This document shows, piece after piece, positions 33,371 to 42,931 of a stretch of DNA of 57,553 nucleotides (position 1 is its first letter; every line of letters starts with the position of its first letter). The notes under the pieces were generated by a model, which was given only the letters and a program-made list of their open reading frames with translations, did no database searches and was not told the origin of the DNA. Origin of the DNA: Azospirillum sp. SYSU D00513 (GTDB lineage Bacteria > Pseudomonadota > Alphaproteobacteria > Azospirillales > Azospirillaceae); assembly GCF_017356015.1 (NCBI RefSeq), contig NZ_JAFIQV010000041.1:1-57553 (forward strand), given 5' to 3'. The position numbers were made by a program, and so were the translations under genes.

Positions 33371-34417
33371 TCATCCCGCTTCCTTTATGTAGGGCAGGTC
33401 CAGCGGCGCCGTGACCGAGCGGGAGTAGCGGACGCGGTCCAGCACCTTGGTGCGGGCCTTGCGCAGGTGCGCCAGCGTCTCGCGGGCGACGGCGGCCTCG
33501 TCGCGCCGCATCATGGCATCGATGATGCGGCGGTGCTCGTCGAAGAAGGGCTCTTCATTGGGGAAGGCGATCTCGCGCCCCAGCAGGTGCTTGCCGAAGA
33601 TCAGGATGCAGCGCGTGCGCTTCAGCGCCTCCACCAGCTCCGGGTTCGGGCAGTGGCCGAGGCAGCGGACGTGCAGGTCCAGCTCCAGCTCGTCCAGCGT
33701 CTCCGCCGGCAGCTTCGGGTAGAGACGCAGGGCCTCCGTCAGCCGGCCGCCGACCCGCTCCAACTCCTGGGGCGGGATGGACAGGGCGGCCTTGGACAGG
33801 GCGACGGGCTCCAGATGCTCGCGCAGCTCATAGAGGAAGGTGACGCGGCTCTCGTCGAGCGGGACGCTGTACCAGCGCGACCGCTCGTCCTTGGTGACGA
33901 GGCCATTGACCTGAGCCAGCATCAGCACGTCGTGCATCACCGTGCGGCTGACGCCATAGCGGCTGGCCAGTTCCTGCTCGTTGATGCGGAAGCGGCCGTA
34001 GAGCGAGCAGTGGATGAGTTCGCTCTCGACGGGATCGTAGACGCCCTCCCAGGCCCGCTCTTTCAGGCCGCCGCCCTCCCCTTCCTCCAGCCCCAGGGAT
34101 GCGGCGGTGATGGGCGCGCGGATCACCGTGCCGTTGCCCGGCACGGGGTCGGGGCCGACGATGAAGCCGCGCCCGTCGAAGCGGCTGATCAGCCCCTGGG
34201 CATGGAGCTGCGCGAAGGCCTGCTTGATCGGAACGCGGCTTGACCCCACGAGGTTCGCCACATGCGTTTCCAGGAGCAGCTGCCCGCGGGGAAGCCGGCC
34301 CGAAAGGATGGCGTCGCGCAGGATCCTGCTGATCTTCGCGGTCAGGCCGGTCTTGCCGGCGGGGCTGGCCTTGTCGGCCGCGCTCGTGGTGTTCTGCTGG
34401 ATCTTCGCCGTCGGCAT
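33371..34417 (-). CDS. GntR/FadR-family regulator with tandem winged-helix domains
   Basis: From ATG 34417 the protein has 348 residues, longer than the usual 220-260. A first GntR-type DNA-binding domain (about 18-82; ILRDAILSGRLPRGQLLLE) is followed by a linker. A second winged helix (about 115-185; GRFRINEQELASRYGVSRTVMHDVL) and a C-terminal FCD ligand domain (about 190-335) follow. It sits between the dehydratase and the TRAP transporter and is the likely repressor of this sugar-acid locus. Confidence 0.85.
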   Translation of the reverse strand: MPTAKIQQNTTSAADKASPAGKTGLTAKISRILRDAILSGRLPRGQLLLETHVANLVGSSRVPIKQAFAQLHAQGLISRFDGRGFIVGPDPVPGNGTVIRAPITAASLGLEEGEGGGLKERAWEGVYDPVESELIHCSLYGRFRINEQELASRYGVSRTVMHDVLMLAQVNGLVTKDERSRWYSVPLDESRVTFLYELREHLEPVALSKAALSIPPQELERVGGRLTEALRLYPKLPAETLDELELDLHVRCLGHCPNPELVEALKRTRCILIFGKHLLGREIAFPNEEPFFDEHRRIIDAMMRRDEAAVARETLAHLRKARTKVLDRVRYSRSVTAPLDLPYIKEAG

Positions 34418-34913
34418 CGTTCGTAGCGGACCTTCAAAGCCCCGGTCACGGCGGAGGACCGCGCCGGCCGGGGAAACGCGGGGTTGGTGCGAACAGCCTT
34501 CCGCCGACCTTATGCCATCCTTCGCGGGGCCGCGGGAGAGGTTCGGCGCAGCGCCGGCAGCCTCCCTTGGCGACACGGATTATTTTTGTCCCGGATCGAA
34601 AATGGCTATTGTCGGCAAAAATCAGTGATGTTAAGTGTTGCTCATCGCGGGCGCCGATGACAAGCACGTTCGCACCGAAACAAAGAAAAAATTTCCCGGG
34701 GCACCAACCCTAGCGGGATCAACGGCCAGGCGACTGTCCTTCCCGAAAGAAGAGACACAAAGAGACAGGGCTTTTGCCTGGCCGACGGAGGGACGGAAAA
34801 CATCATCCGTTCTGCCGGATGCACCCGTTCGTCTGCTCTCGGCTCCATTCATGTCCACGAAACCATGATGGGGAGGCGTGGACGCAATCCGTTGGCGAAT
34901 CATGGTGAGGGTC
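34418..34913. other. Divergent regulatory region gntR / TRAP operon
   Basis: A 496-base non-coding gap. ATTTTTG (34582-34588) and CAAAAAT (34616-34622) form a loose inverted repeat. The region around 34680-34700 is AT-rich. Promoters for the regulator and the transporter operon should lie here, but I cannot point to a firm site. Confidence 0.4.
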
Positions 34914-35483
34914 ATGGCAAAAATAGTGGACGGCTATTTCTTCGCACTGAAAATCCTGATCGCGGCCTGCCTTGCGGCGATGGTGGTGCTGGTGTTCGGG
35001 AACGTGGTGCTGCGCTACGGCTTCAACAGCGGCATCACCGTGTCGGAGGAGCTGTCGCGGCTGTTCTTCGTCTGGCTGACCTTCCTGGGCGCCATCGTCG
35101 CCCTGCGCCAGCACGGCCATCTCGGCATGGACAGCCTCGTCGCCGCCCTGCCCAGGGCCGGCAAGACCCTCTGCTTCGCCGTCAGCCACGCCATCATGAT
35201 CTACGTCACCTGGCTCCTCCTCCAGGGAAGCTGGGACCAGACCCTCATCAACCTCGACGTCGCCGCCCCCGCCACCGGCCTGTCCATGGGCTTGTTCTAC
35301 GGCTCCGGCGTCGTCTTCGGCGTCTCCGCACTCGCAATTCTCGCCGTCAACCTCCTCCGCGCGCTGGCCGGACGGCTCAGCGACGGCGAACTCATCATGG
35401 TCAAGGACTCCGAGGAGCAGGCCGAGCTGGAGGGCGTCCAGCACGCCACCGCCGGCCGCACCCCGCCCGGCAAGGCCGCCTGA
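34914..35483 (+). CDS. dctQ: TRAP transporter small membrane subunit
   Basis: A 189-residue DctQ-type protein with four membrane helices and the family motif region (RLFFVWLTFLGAIVALRQHGHLGMD). It links the binding protein to the large permease. ATG 34914 is chosen because GGTGAGGG precedes it. It is followed by dctM after 26 bases. A sugar acid is the likely cargo, from the catabolic genes in the same operon. Confidence 0.9.
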   Translation: MAKIVDGYFFALKILIAACLAAMVVLVFGNVVLRYGFNSGITVSEELSRLFFVWLTFLGAIVALRQHGHLGMDSLVAALPRAGKTLCFAVSHAIMIYVTWLLLQGSWDQTLINLDVAAPATGLSMGLFYGSGVVFGVSALAILAVNLLRALAGRLSDGELIMVKDSEEQAELEGVQHATAGRTPPGKAA

Positions 35484-35509
35484 CCCGACGCCCCAGGAGT
35501 ACCCGTTCC

Positions 35510-36790
35510 ATGACCATCACCGTCTTCCTGGGCTCGCTTCTCGGCGCCATGGCCATCGGCATGCCCATCGCTTTTGCCCTGCTGCTGTGCGGCGTGGCGC
35601 TGATGTTCCACCTCGACCTCTTCGACGCGCAGATCGTCGCCCAGAACGTCATCAACGGCGCCGACAGCTTCCCGCTCATGGCCGTGCCCTTCTTCATGCT
35701 CGCCGGCGAGATCATGAACGCCGGCGGCCTGTCCAAGCGCATCGTCACCGTCGCCATGACGCTCGTCGGCCACGTCAAGGGCGGGCTCGGCTACGTTGCC
35801 ATCCTGGCCGCCTGCATCATGGCCAGCCTGTCCGGCTCGGCCGTCGCCGACGCTGCCGCGCTCTCGGCCCTGCTGGTGCCGATGATGGTGCGCGCCGGCC
35901 ACGACAAGGCGCGCTCGGGCGGGCTGATCGCCGCGTCCGGCATCATCGCCCCGATCATTCCGCCGTCCATCGGCTTCATCATCTTCGGCGTGGCCGCCAA
36001 CGTCTCCATCACCAAGCTGTTCCTGGCCGGCATCGTGCCGGGGCTGATGCTGGGCCTGGCACTGGTCGTGGCCTGGTGGCTGGTGGTGCGCGGCGAGAAC
36101 GTGACGCCGCCGCCGCGTGCCTCCAGGGGCGACATCCTGCGGGCGGTGCTGGACGGCTTCTGGGCCTTGCTGCTGCCGGGGATCATCATCTTCGGGCTGA
36201 AGTTCGGCATCTTCACGCCGACGGAAGCGGCGGTGGTGGCGGCGGTCTACTCGCTGTTCGTGGCGACGGTGATCTACCGCGAGCTGCGGTTCGCGCAGCT
36301 GTTCGAGCTGTTCGTGACGGCGGCGACCACGACGGCGGTGGTGATGTTCCTGGTGGCCGCGGCGATGGTGTCGGCCTGGATGATCACGGTGGCGGACCTG
36401 CCGAGCCAGGTGTCGGAGCTTCTGGGGCCCTTCATGGACAGCCCGACGCTGCTGATGCTGGCGATCATGGCGCTGGTGGTGGTGGTGGGCACGGCGATGG
36501 ACATGACGCCGACGATCCTGATCCTGACGCCGGTTCTGATGCCGGTGATCAAGGAGGCGGGCATCGACCCGATCTACTTCGGGGTGCTGTTCATCATCAA
36601 CAACGCCATCGGGCTGATCACCCCGCCGGTGGGCACGGTGCTGAACGTGGTGGCGGGCGTGTCCAAGATCAGCATGGGCAGCCTGATCCGGGGCGTGTGG
36701 CCCTTCATGCTGGCCCAACTCATCGTGCTCGCCCTCCTCATCCTCTTCCCGTCCCTCGTCACCGTCCCGGCGCGCTGGTTCTACGGCTGA
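35510..36790 (+). CDS. dctM: TRAP transporter large permease
   Basis: A 426-residue DctM-type permease with about 12 hydrophobic segments. Signature stretches include FFMLAGEIMNAGGLSKRIV, SGSAVADAAALSALLVPMM and IAPIIPPSIGFIIFG. It uses the sodium or proton gradient to bring in an acid captured by DctP. It lies between dctQ and dctP in one operon. Confidence 0.92.
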   Translation: MTITVFLGSLLGAMAIGMPIAFALLLCGVALMFHLDLFDAQIVAQNVINGADSFPLMAVPFFMLAGEIMNAGGLSKRIVTVAMTLVGHVKGGLGYVAILAACIMASLSGSAVADAAALSALLVPMMVRAGHDKARSGGLIAASGIIAPIIPPSIGFIIFGVAANVSITKLFLAGIVPGLMLGLALVVAWWLVVRGENVTPPPRASRGDILRAVLDGFWALLLPGIIIFGLKFGIFTPTEAAVVAAVYSLFVATVIYRELRFAQLFELFVTAATTTAVVMFLVAAAMVSAWMITVADLPSQVSELLGPFMDSPTLLMLAIMALVVVVGTAMDMTPTILILTPVLMPVIKEAGIDPIYFGVLFIINNAIGLITPPVGTVLNVVAGVSKISMGSLIRGVWPFMLAQLIVLALLILFPSLVTVPARWFYG

Positions 36791-36852
36791 ACCGGCTCCG
36801 GCAGCCGATGCCGATCAGAAATTCGCCAATCAAGAATTTAAAGGAACGCCTC

Positions 36853-37875
36853 ATGAGCAAGATGATGAAGTCCGTCCTGACCGGGCTGCTGCTGGCCGGT
36901 TCGATGCTCGCCACCGGCACCGCCCTGGCGCAGAACATCCAGACCCGCAACTTCAAGGTCGCCTTCGTCCAGAACAACGACCATCCGCACGGCATCGGCG
37001 CGCAGAAGTTCGCCGACCTGCTGGCGGAGAAGAGCGGCGGCAAGATGAAGGCGAAGGCCTTCGGCGGCGGCCAGCTCGGCGGCGATGCCCAGGTCATTTC
37101 CTCACTCCAGGGCGGCGTGGTGGAGATGACCATGGTCAGCCCCGGCCTGCTCGCCGGCCAGATCAAGGAATTCTCGGTCTTCGACCTGCCCTTCGTCTTC
37201 AACAACTACCATGAGGTCGACGCCGTCATGGACGGCGAGATCGGCAAGAAGCTGCTGGCCACGCTGCCGGAAAAGGGCCTGATTGGCCTCGGCTACTGGG
37301 ACCATGGTTTCCGCAACCTCACCAGCGCCGACCGCCCGCTCACCAAGATGGAGGACATCGCCGGCCTGAAGGTGCGCGTGATCCAGATCCCGATCTTCAT
37401 CGACACCTTCGCGGCCCTCGGCGCCAACCCCGTGCCCCTGCCCTTCCCCGAGCTCTACACCGCGCTGGAGACGGGCACGGTGGACGGGCAGGAGAACCCC
37501 TTCGCCTCGATCGAGACCAGCAAGTTCTACGAGGTGCAGAAGCACGCGGCCACCACCAAGCACGTCTACAACCCGCTGGTCGCCGTCTTCAGCAAGAAGG
37601 TCTGGGACAAGCTGTCCGAGGACGAGCGCCGCATCGTCCAGGAGGCCGCGACCGAGGCCGGACTCTTCGAGCGCAAGGTGTCGCGCGAGGCGAACGAGAA
37701 GTCCATGCAGACCCTGCGCGGCCACGGCATGACCATCACCGAGCTGTCGGACGCGGAGATCGACCGCATGCGCCAGAAGGTGAAGCCGGTGACCGACAAG
37801 TACACCCAGAGCATCGGCCCGGAGTTCGTCCAGTCCATGCTGGACGAGATCCAGAAGGTGCGCGGCGCCAAGTAA
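36853..37875 (+). CDS. dctP: TRAP transporter solute-binding protein
   Basis: A 340-residue periplasmic binding protein with a signal peptide (LLLAGSMLATGTALAQ) and DctP-family motifs. The carboxylate-binding Arg lies in GLKVRVIQIPIF, and TALETGTVDGQENP is the conserved signature. AAAGGAACG precedes the ATG. The ligand is probably the acid degraded by the downstream enzymes. Confidence 0.92.
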   Translation: MSKMMKSVLTGLLLAGSMLATGTALAQNIQTRNFKVAFVQNNDHPHGIGAQKFADLLAEKSGGKMKAKAFGGGQLGGDAQVISSLQGGVVEMTMVSPGLLAGQIKEFSVFDLPFVFNNYHEVDAVMDGEIGKKLLATLPEKGLIGLGYWDHGFRNLTSADRPLTKMEDIAGLKVRVIQIPIFIDTFAALGANPVPLPFPELYTALETGTVDGQENPFASIETSKFYEVQKHAATTKHVYNPLVAVFSKKVWDKLSEDERRIVQEAATEAGLFERKVSREANEKSMQTLRGHGMTITELSDAEIDRMRQKVKPVTDKYTQSIGPEFVQSMLDEIQKVRGAK

Positions 37876-37959
37876 GGCGCCCGGAAAAGGACGGTGAACC
37901 GTCCCCGCCGGAGGGCTAGCGCCCCGGCGGGGACGGCCGGCGGGGGAGCGGAGATCAGG

Positions 37960-39219
37960 ATGAAACGGCGGCTTTACCAGGGAACCGACTTTCGGCGCGC
38001 CCAGAACATCGACGAGCTGCGCGCGGTCGCCCGCAGGCGCGTGCCGAACTTCTGCTTCGAGTATGTCGAAGGCGGCTCCGACGACGAGGTCACGCTGAAG
38101 CGCAACCGGTCGGTCTTCGAGGAGATCGCCTTCGTGCCGCGCACGCTGGTGGACGTCTCCAAGCGCAGCCAGACGATCGAGCTGTTCGGAAAGCCGTCCG
38201 CCGCCCCCTTCATGATCGGACCGACCGGCTTCAGCGGCCTCCTCACCCATGAGGGCGACCTGGCGCTGGCCCGCGCCGCCGCCGCCGCCGGCATCCCCTA
38301 CGTGCTGAGCAACGCCTCCACCATGCGGCTGGAGGAGCTGGTGAGCCGCGCCGGCGGGCGCGTCTGGATGCAGCTCTATCTGTACCGCACGCGCGCCTTC
38401 GCCAAGGCGCTGGTGGAGCGGATGAAGGCGCTGGACATCGAGGCGCTGGTGGTGACCACTGACAGCGCGATCTTCGGCAACCGCGAATGGGACCGGCGCA
38501 ACTACGCTCGGCCGCTGACCCTGACCCTGCGCAACAAGCTCGACGTGCTGATGCACCCGCGCTGGATCTTCGACGTGCTGGTGCCGCACGGCGTGCCGCA
38601 TTTCGCCAACCTCGGCGACCTGCTGAAGCCCGGCCAGGACAGCGTGCGCGGGGCCGCCTCGGCCATCGCCGACGAGTTGGACGCCTCGCTGAACTGGGCC
38701 GACATCCGCTGGCTGCGCGACCTCTGGCCGGGCAAGCTGATCGTCAAGGGCGTCATGACGGTGGAGGACGCCGAGACCGCCGTGGCCTGCGGGGCCGACG
38801 GCATCGTGCTGTCCAACCATGGCGGCCGGCAGCTCGACGGCGCCATCTCCTCCATGGAGATCCTGCCGGAGGTGGCCGCCGCGGTCGGCGGCCGGCTGAC
38901 GGTGATGCTCGACGGCGGCTTCCGCCGCGGCTCCGACATCGTGAAGGCGCGGGCGCTGGGTGCGGACGCCGTGCTGCTCGGCCGCGCCACCACCTATGGA
39001 CTGGCGGCCGGCGGTGAGGCGGGCGTCGTGCGCGCCATCGACATCCTGAAGACCGAGGTGGACCGGGTCGTCGGGCTGCTGGGCTGCTCCGACCTGTCGC
39101 AGCTCGACACCAGCTATCTCCGCTGGCCGGGCCATCTGCCGGTGCCGGCTCCGCAGGGCAACCCGGCGGCCCGCGCACCGCGGATCGAACTCTCCAAACA
39201 AAAGGAAGCGCAATCATGA
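37960..39219 (+). CDS. FMN-dependent alpha-hydroxy-acid dehydrogenase (LldD-like)
   Basis: A 419-residue TIM-barrel flavoenzyme of the L-lactate dehydrogenase/glycolate oxidase family. It has the catalytic His in SNHGGRQLDG, the FMN-binding DGGFRRGSDIVKA and an IVKGVMTVEDAE Lys. It oxidises a 2-hydroxy acid to a 2-keto acid. Its place in the sugar-acid operon, with a stop/start overlap with the next gene, suggests a sugar-derived 2-hydroxy acid rather than lactate. The specific substrate is unknown. Confidence 0.88.
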   Translation: MKRRLYQGTDFRRAQNIDELRAVARRRVPNFCFEYVEGGSDDEVTLKRNRSVFEEIAFVPRTLVDVSKRSQTIELFGKPSAAPFMIGPTGFSGLLTHEGDLALARAAAAAGIPYVLSNASTMRLEELVSRAGGRVWMQLYLYRTRAFAKALVERMKALDIEALVVTTDSAIFGNREWDRRNYARPLTLTLRNKLDVLMHPRWIFDVLVPHGVPHFANLGDLLKPGQDSVRGAASAIADELDASLNWADIRWLRDLWPGKLIVKGVMTVEDAETAVACGADGIVLSNHGGRQLDGAISSMEILPEVAAAVGGRLTVMLDGGFRRGSDIVKARALGADAVLLGRATTYGLAAGGEAGVVRAIDILKTEVDRVVGLLGCSDLSQLDTSYLRWPGHLPVPAPQGNPAARAPRIELSKQKEAQS

Positions 39220-40121
39220 GCACGCCGTTGCGGGTCGGATTCATCGGCCTCGGCCTGATGGGGGCGGGGATCGCGGGGAACATCCTGCGCAAGGGCTTCC
39301 CCCTGACCGCGCTGGCCCACCGCAACCGCCAGCCGCTGGAAACGCTCCTCGCGGAGGGTGCCACGGAGGCGGCAAACGCTGCGGACCTCGCGCGCAACTC
39401 CGACGTGGTGATCGTCTGCGTCACCGGGACGCCGCAGGTGCGCGACGTGCTGTTCCGCGAGGGCGGCCTGCTGGAGGGCATGCATGAGGGGCTGGTCGTC
39501 ATCGACAGCAGCACCAGCGACCCCGACTTCGCGGCGGAGGCCGAGGAGGCGATCCGCGCGCGCGGCGGCCGCTTCCTCGACTGCCCTGTCAACCGCACGC
39601 CGAAGGAGGCCGCCGAGGGCCGCCTGAACGTGCTGGCGGGCGGCGACGCGGCGGTGCTGGAGACGGTGCGCCCGGTGCTGGAGACCTATTCCGAAACGAT
39701 CCACCATGTCGGCCCGCTGGGATCCGGCTACAAGGCGAAGCTGATCCACAACTTCATCGCCCAGGGCACGGCCGTGCTGATCGCCGAGGCCTTCTGCACG
39801 GCGGCCAAGCTCGGGCTCGACCTGCGGGCCTTCGCCGACCTCTGCCGCCTCAGCGGCGCGCACAGCCGTACCTACGACCGCATCATTCCCTTCGTTCTGG
39901 AGGGTGACGATTCCGGCCAGAAGTTCGCGCTGCGCAACGCGGTGAAGGACATGCGCTCCTACACCCGGCTCGCGGAATCGGCGGCCAGCACCGCCTTCAC
40001 CGCCCAGGCGATCCACCAGACCTATCTGCTCGCCACCAACCTCGGCCACGGCGACAAGTACGTGCCGCACCTGTTCGACGTGCTGGGCGAGATCAACGGC
40101 GTGAAGGTGCGCGCCTCCTGA
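39216..40121 (+). CDS. NAD(P)-dependent beta-hydroxyacid dehydrogenase (3-hydroxyisobutyrate dehydrogenase family)
   Basis: A 301-residue enzyme with an N-terminal Rossmann motif (GFIGLGLMGAGIA) and the catalytic Lys in GSGYKAKLIHNF. The substrate-binding segment, usually DAPVSG, reads DCPVNRTPKEAAEG. Tartronate-semialdehyde reductase and 3-hydroxyisobutyrate dehydrogenase are the best-known relatives. No GarL-type aldolase lies nearby, so a classical GarR role is not supported. Translation is coupled to the preceding gene by ATGA overlap. Confidence 0.85.
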   Translation: MSTPLRVGFIGLGLMGAGIAGNILRKGFPLTALAHRNRQPLETLLAEGATEAANAADLARNSDVVIVCVTGTPQVRDVLFREGGLLEGMHEGLVVIDSSTSDPDFAAEAEEAIRARGGRFLDCPVNRTPKEAAEGRLNVLAGGDAAVLETVRPVLETYSETIHHVGPLGSGYKAKLIHNFIAQGTAVLIAEAFCTAAKLGLDLRAFADLCRLSGAHSRTYDRIIPFVLEGDDSGQKFALRNAVKDMRSYTRLAESAASTAFTAQAIHQTYLLATNLGHGDKYVPHLFDVLGEINGVKVRAS

Positions 40122-40222
40122 GGCGCGTTTTCCGGACGAACCAAGAAATGGGCCGGCGGACCGCGAGGGGCGCGCCGCCGGCGAATTCACTGATAAGCCC
40201 CGGGATTTGAGGAGTTGTAACG

Positions 40223-41152
40223 ATGACGGCAGGCGCGCAGCCCCGCTTCCGCGGCGTGTTCCCGGTGGTCCCGACCATCTTCGACGAGCGTGGCGAGCTG
40301 GACCTCGACGGACAGAAGCGCTGCATCGACTTCATGATCGACGCCGGCTCCAACGGCCTGTGCATCCTTGCCAACTTCTCCGAGCAGTTCGTCCTCACCG
40401 ACGACGAGCGCACGCTGCTCATCGACGCCATCCTGGAGCATGTGGCCGGGCGCGTGCCGGTCATCGTCACCACCACCCACTTCTCCTCCAAGGCCTGCGC
40501 CGAGCGCAGCCGCCGCGCCCAGCAGGCCGGGGCCGCCATGGTCATGATCATGCCGCCCTACCATGGCGCCACCATCCGCGTGCCCGAGCGCGGCATCTTT
40601 GACTTCTTCCGCATCGTCTCGGACGCCATCTCCATCCCCATCATGATCCAGGACGCACCCGTCAGCGGCACGTCCCTGTCCGCCCCCTTCCTGGCCCGCA
40701 TGGCCAAGGAGGTCGAGCAGGTCTCCTACTTCAAGATCGAGGTGCCGGGTGCCGCCTCCAAGCTGCGCGAGCTGATCGAACTGGGCGGCAGCGACATCGA
40801 GGGGCCGTGGGATGGCGAGGAGGCCATCACCCTGCTGCCCGACCTGGACGCCGGCGCCACCGGCGCCATGACCGGCGGCGGCTATCCCGACGGCATCCGC
40901 CAGATCCTCGACCCCTACCAGGCCGGACGGCGCGAGGAGGCGGTGGAGGCCTACGGCCGCTGGCTGCCGCTGATCAACTACGAGAACCGCCAGTCCGGCC
41001 TGATCGCCGCCAAGGCGCTGATGAAGGAGGGCGGCGTCATCGCGTCGGACGCGGTTCGCCACCCCTTGCTGCCCATGCACCCGCAGACCCGCGCCGGCCT
41101 GATCGAGACCGCCCGCCGCCTCGACCCGCTCGTCCTGCGCTGGGCGCGCTGA
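40223..41152 (+). CDS. 2-keto-3-deoxyarabonate dehydratase-like protein (DapA superfamily)
   Basis: A 309-residue TIM-barrel enzyme with the Schiff-base Lys171 in VSYFKIEVPG. Stretches such as QKRCIDFMIDAGSNGLCILA and PPYHGAT match, from memory, the Azospirillum brasilense L-2-keto-3-deoxyarabonate dehydratase very closely, including its length. That enzyme makes 2-oxoglutarate semialdehyde, the substrate of the dehydrogenase encoded next. 5-keto-4-deoxyglucarate dehydratase is the main alternative. Confidence 0.85.
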   Translation: MTAGAQPRFRGVFPVVPTIFDERGELDLDGQKRCIDFMIDAGSNGLCILANFSEQFVLTDDERTLLIDAILEHVAGRVPVIVTTTHFSSKACAERSRRAQQAGAAMVMIMPPYHGATIRVPERGIFDFFRIVSDAISIPIMIQDAPVSGTSLSAPFLARMAKEVEQVSYFKIEVPGAASKLRELIELGGSDIEGPWDGEEAITLLPDLDAGATGAMTGGGYPDGIRQILDPYQAGRREEAVEAYGRWLPLINYENRQSGLIAAKALMKEGGVIASDAVRHPLLPMHPQTRAGLIETARRLDPLVLRWAR

Positions 41153-41182
41153 GCCGCTGCCGAAAACAAGGAGAACGCGACC

Positions 41183-42781
41183 ATGACGACCATCACCGGC
41201 GAGATGCTGATCGGCGCCACCGCCCTGCGCGGCACCGAGACCGAGTTCCACGCGGTCAATCCCGCGACCGGCGAGACGCTGGAGCCGGCCTTCGGCGGCG
41301 GCGGCGAGGCCGAGGTGAACCGCGCCTGCGAGCTGGCCTGGGCCGCCTTCGACAGCTACCGCGAGACCAGCCCCGACGACCGCGCCCGCTTCCTGGAAAC
41401 CGCCGCGCAGAAGATCCTGGACCTTGGCGACGAACTGGTCGAGCGCGCCTCGGCCGAGAGCGGCCTGCCGCGCGCCCGCATCGAGGGCGAGCGCGCCCGC
41501 ACGGTCGGCCAGCTGCGCCTCTTCGCCGAGGTGCTGCGCGAGGGCAACTGGGTGGAGGCGCGCTTCGATACGCCGCTGCCCGAGCGCAAGCCGCTGCCCC
41601 GCGCCGACCTGCGCCAGCGTCACATCGCCGTCGGCCCGGTCGCCGTCTTCGGCGCCAGCAACTTCCCGCTCGCCTTCTCCGTCGCCGGCGGCGACACGGC
41701 CTCGGCTCTGGCCGCCGGCTGCCCGGTGGTGGTGAAGGCGCACTCCGCCCACCCCGGCACCTCGGAGCTGGTCGGGCGCGCCGTGCAGGCGGCGGTGAAG
41801 GAATGCGGGCTGCCGGAGGGCGTCTTCTCCATGCTGTTCGGCTCGGGCAGCCGCATCGGCACGACGCTGGTCGCGCACCGGCACATCAAGTCGGTGGGCT
41901 TCACCGGCTCGCGCCGGGGCGGCACCGCGCTGATGGAGGTGGCGGCGTCGCGCCGCGAGCCGATCCCGGTCTATGCCGAGATGAGCAGCATCAACCCCTT
42001 CTTCGTCATGCCGGCGGCACTGGCGAGCCGCGCCGAGGCCATCGGCAAGGGATTCATCGCCTCGCTCGCCATGGGTGCCGGGCAGTTCTGCACCAACCCC
42101 GGCCTCGTGCTGGTGGTGGACGGGCCGGGGCTGGACGAGTTCCTCACATCGGCCACCACCGCGCTGGGCGCCACGCCCGCGGCGACGATGCTGACGCCGG
42201 GCATCCACGCCGCCTACTCCGCCGGTCTGGAGAAGCTCGCCGCCAACCCGAAGGTGACGGAGCTGGGTCGTGGTGCGGCCTGCAACGGCCCGCACCAGTG
42301 CCAGGCGGCGGTGTTCGTGACGGATGCCGAAAGCTTCCTGTCGGACCCGAGCCTTGAGGAAGAGAATTTCGGCTCCTCCTCGCTGGTCATCCGCTGCCCG
42401 GACATATCGTCGATGCGCCGCGTGGCCGAGCATCTGGAAGGGCAGCTCACCGCGACCGTTCACATGGAGGAGGCGGACACCGAAGAGGTGCGCGCGCTGC
42501 TTCCGACGCTGGAGCGCCGGGCGGGCCGCATCCTGGTGAACGGCTACCCGACGGGTGTCGAGGTCGGCCACGCCATGGTGCATGGCGGCCCCTACCCGGC
42601 CACCTCGGACAGCCGCACCACCTCGGTCGGCACGCTGGCGATCCGCCGCTTCCTGCGCCCGGTCTGCTACCAGGACCTGCCCCAGACGCTCCTGCCCGAG
42701 GCCCTGCGCGACGGCAACCCGCTGAAGCTCTGGCGCCTCGTGGACGGAAAACTCGTGGACGGGAAGCTCTCCCGCGACTGA
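41183..42781 (+). CDS. 2-oxoglutarate semialdehyde dehydrogenase
   Basis: A 532-residue aldehyde dehydrogenase, longer than the common 480-500 and typical of the class II/III ketoglutarate-semialdehyde enzymes of Azospirillum. It has the NAD-binding region (FGASNFPLAFSVAGGD), Glu in YAEMSSINP and catalytic Cys in GAGQFCTNPG. It oxidises the semialdehyde to 2-oxoglutarate. The AAGGAG site and 30-base gap place it in the same operon. A strong terminator follows. Confidence 0.92.
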   Translation: MTTITGEMLIGATALRGTETEFHAVNPATGETLEPAFGGGGEAEVNRACELAWAAFDSYRETSPDDRARFLETAAQKILDLGDELVERASAESGLPRARIEGERARTVGQLRLFAEVLREGNWVEARFDTPLPERKPLPRADLRQRHIAVGPVAVFGASNFPLAFSVAGGDTASALAAGCPVVVKAHSAHPGTSELVGRAVQAAVKECGLPEGVFSMLFGSGSRIGTTLVAHRHIKSVGFTGSRRGGTALMEVAASRREPIPVYAEMSSINPFFVMPAALASRAEAIGKGFIASLAMGAGQFCTNPGLVLVVDGPGLDEFLTSATTALGATPAATMLTPGIHAAYSAGLEKLAANPKVTELGRGAACNGPHQCQAAVFVTDAESFLSDPSLEEENFGSSSLVIRCPDISSMRRVAEHLEGQLTATVHMEEADTEEVRALLPTLERRAGRILVNGYPTGVEVGHAMVHGGPYPATSDSRTTSVGTLAIRRFLRPVCYQDLPQTLLPEALRDGNPLKLWRLVDGKLVDGKLSRD

Positions 42782-42800
42782 GCCGGGCGGCCTGGACGTA

Positions 42801-42840
42801 AAAAAGGGGCGGAGCCGGGATGCCGGCTCCGCCCCTTTTT
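42801..42840 (+). terminator. Strong bidirectional terminator closing the sugar-acid operon
   Basis: A perfect 18-bp stem (42801-42818 with 42823-42840) has a GATG loop and A5/T5 ends. It lies 20 bases after the dehydrogenase stop and can terminate from both strands. Confidence 0.93.
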
Positions 42841-42931
42841 CCGTTTCTGAACCCGGCATGGGAAACGCGACGATCCCGTGCGACGTTGGAGCGTCTTGAC
42901 CGAAAGGCGTAGATACCGGACCTTGCGCGGC

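Noticed and set aside
39216..40121. Classical GarR (tartronate-semialdehyde reductase) of a galactarate pathway
   Set aside because: No aldolase of the GarL/HpcH type is present, and the DapA-type dehydratase implies a different route.
40187..42859. An 890-residue open frame on the minus strand
   Set aside because: Antisense to the keto-deoxy acid dehydratase and aldehyde dehydrogenase, which carry clear catalytic motifs.
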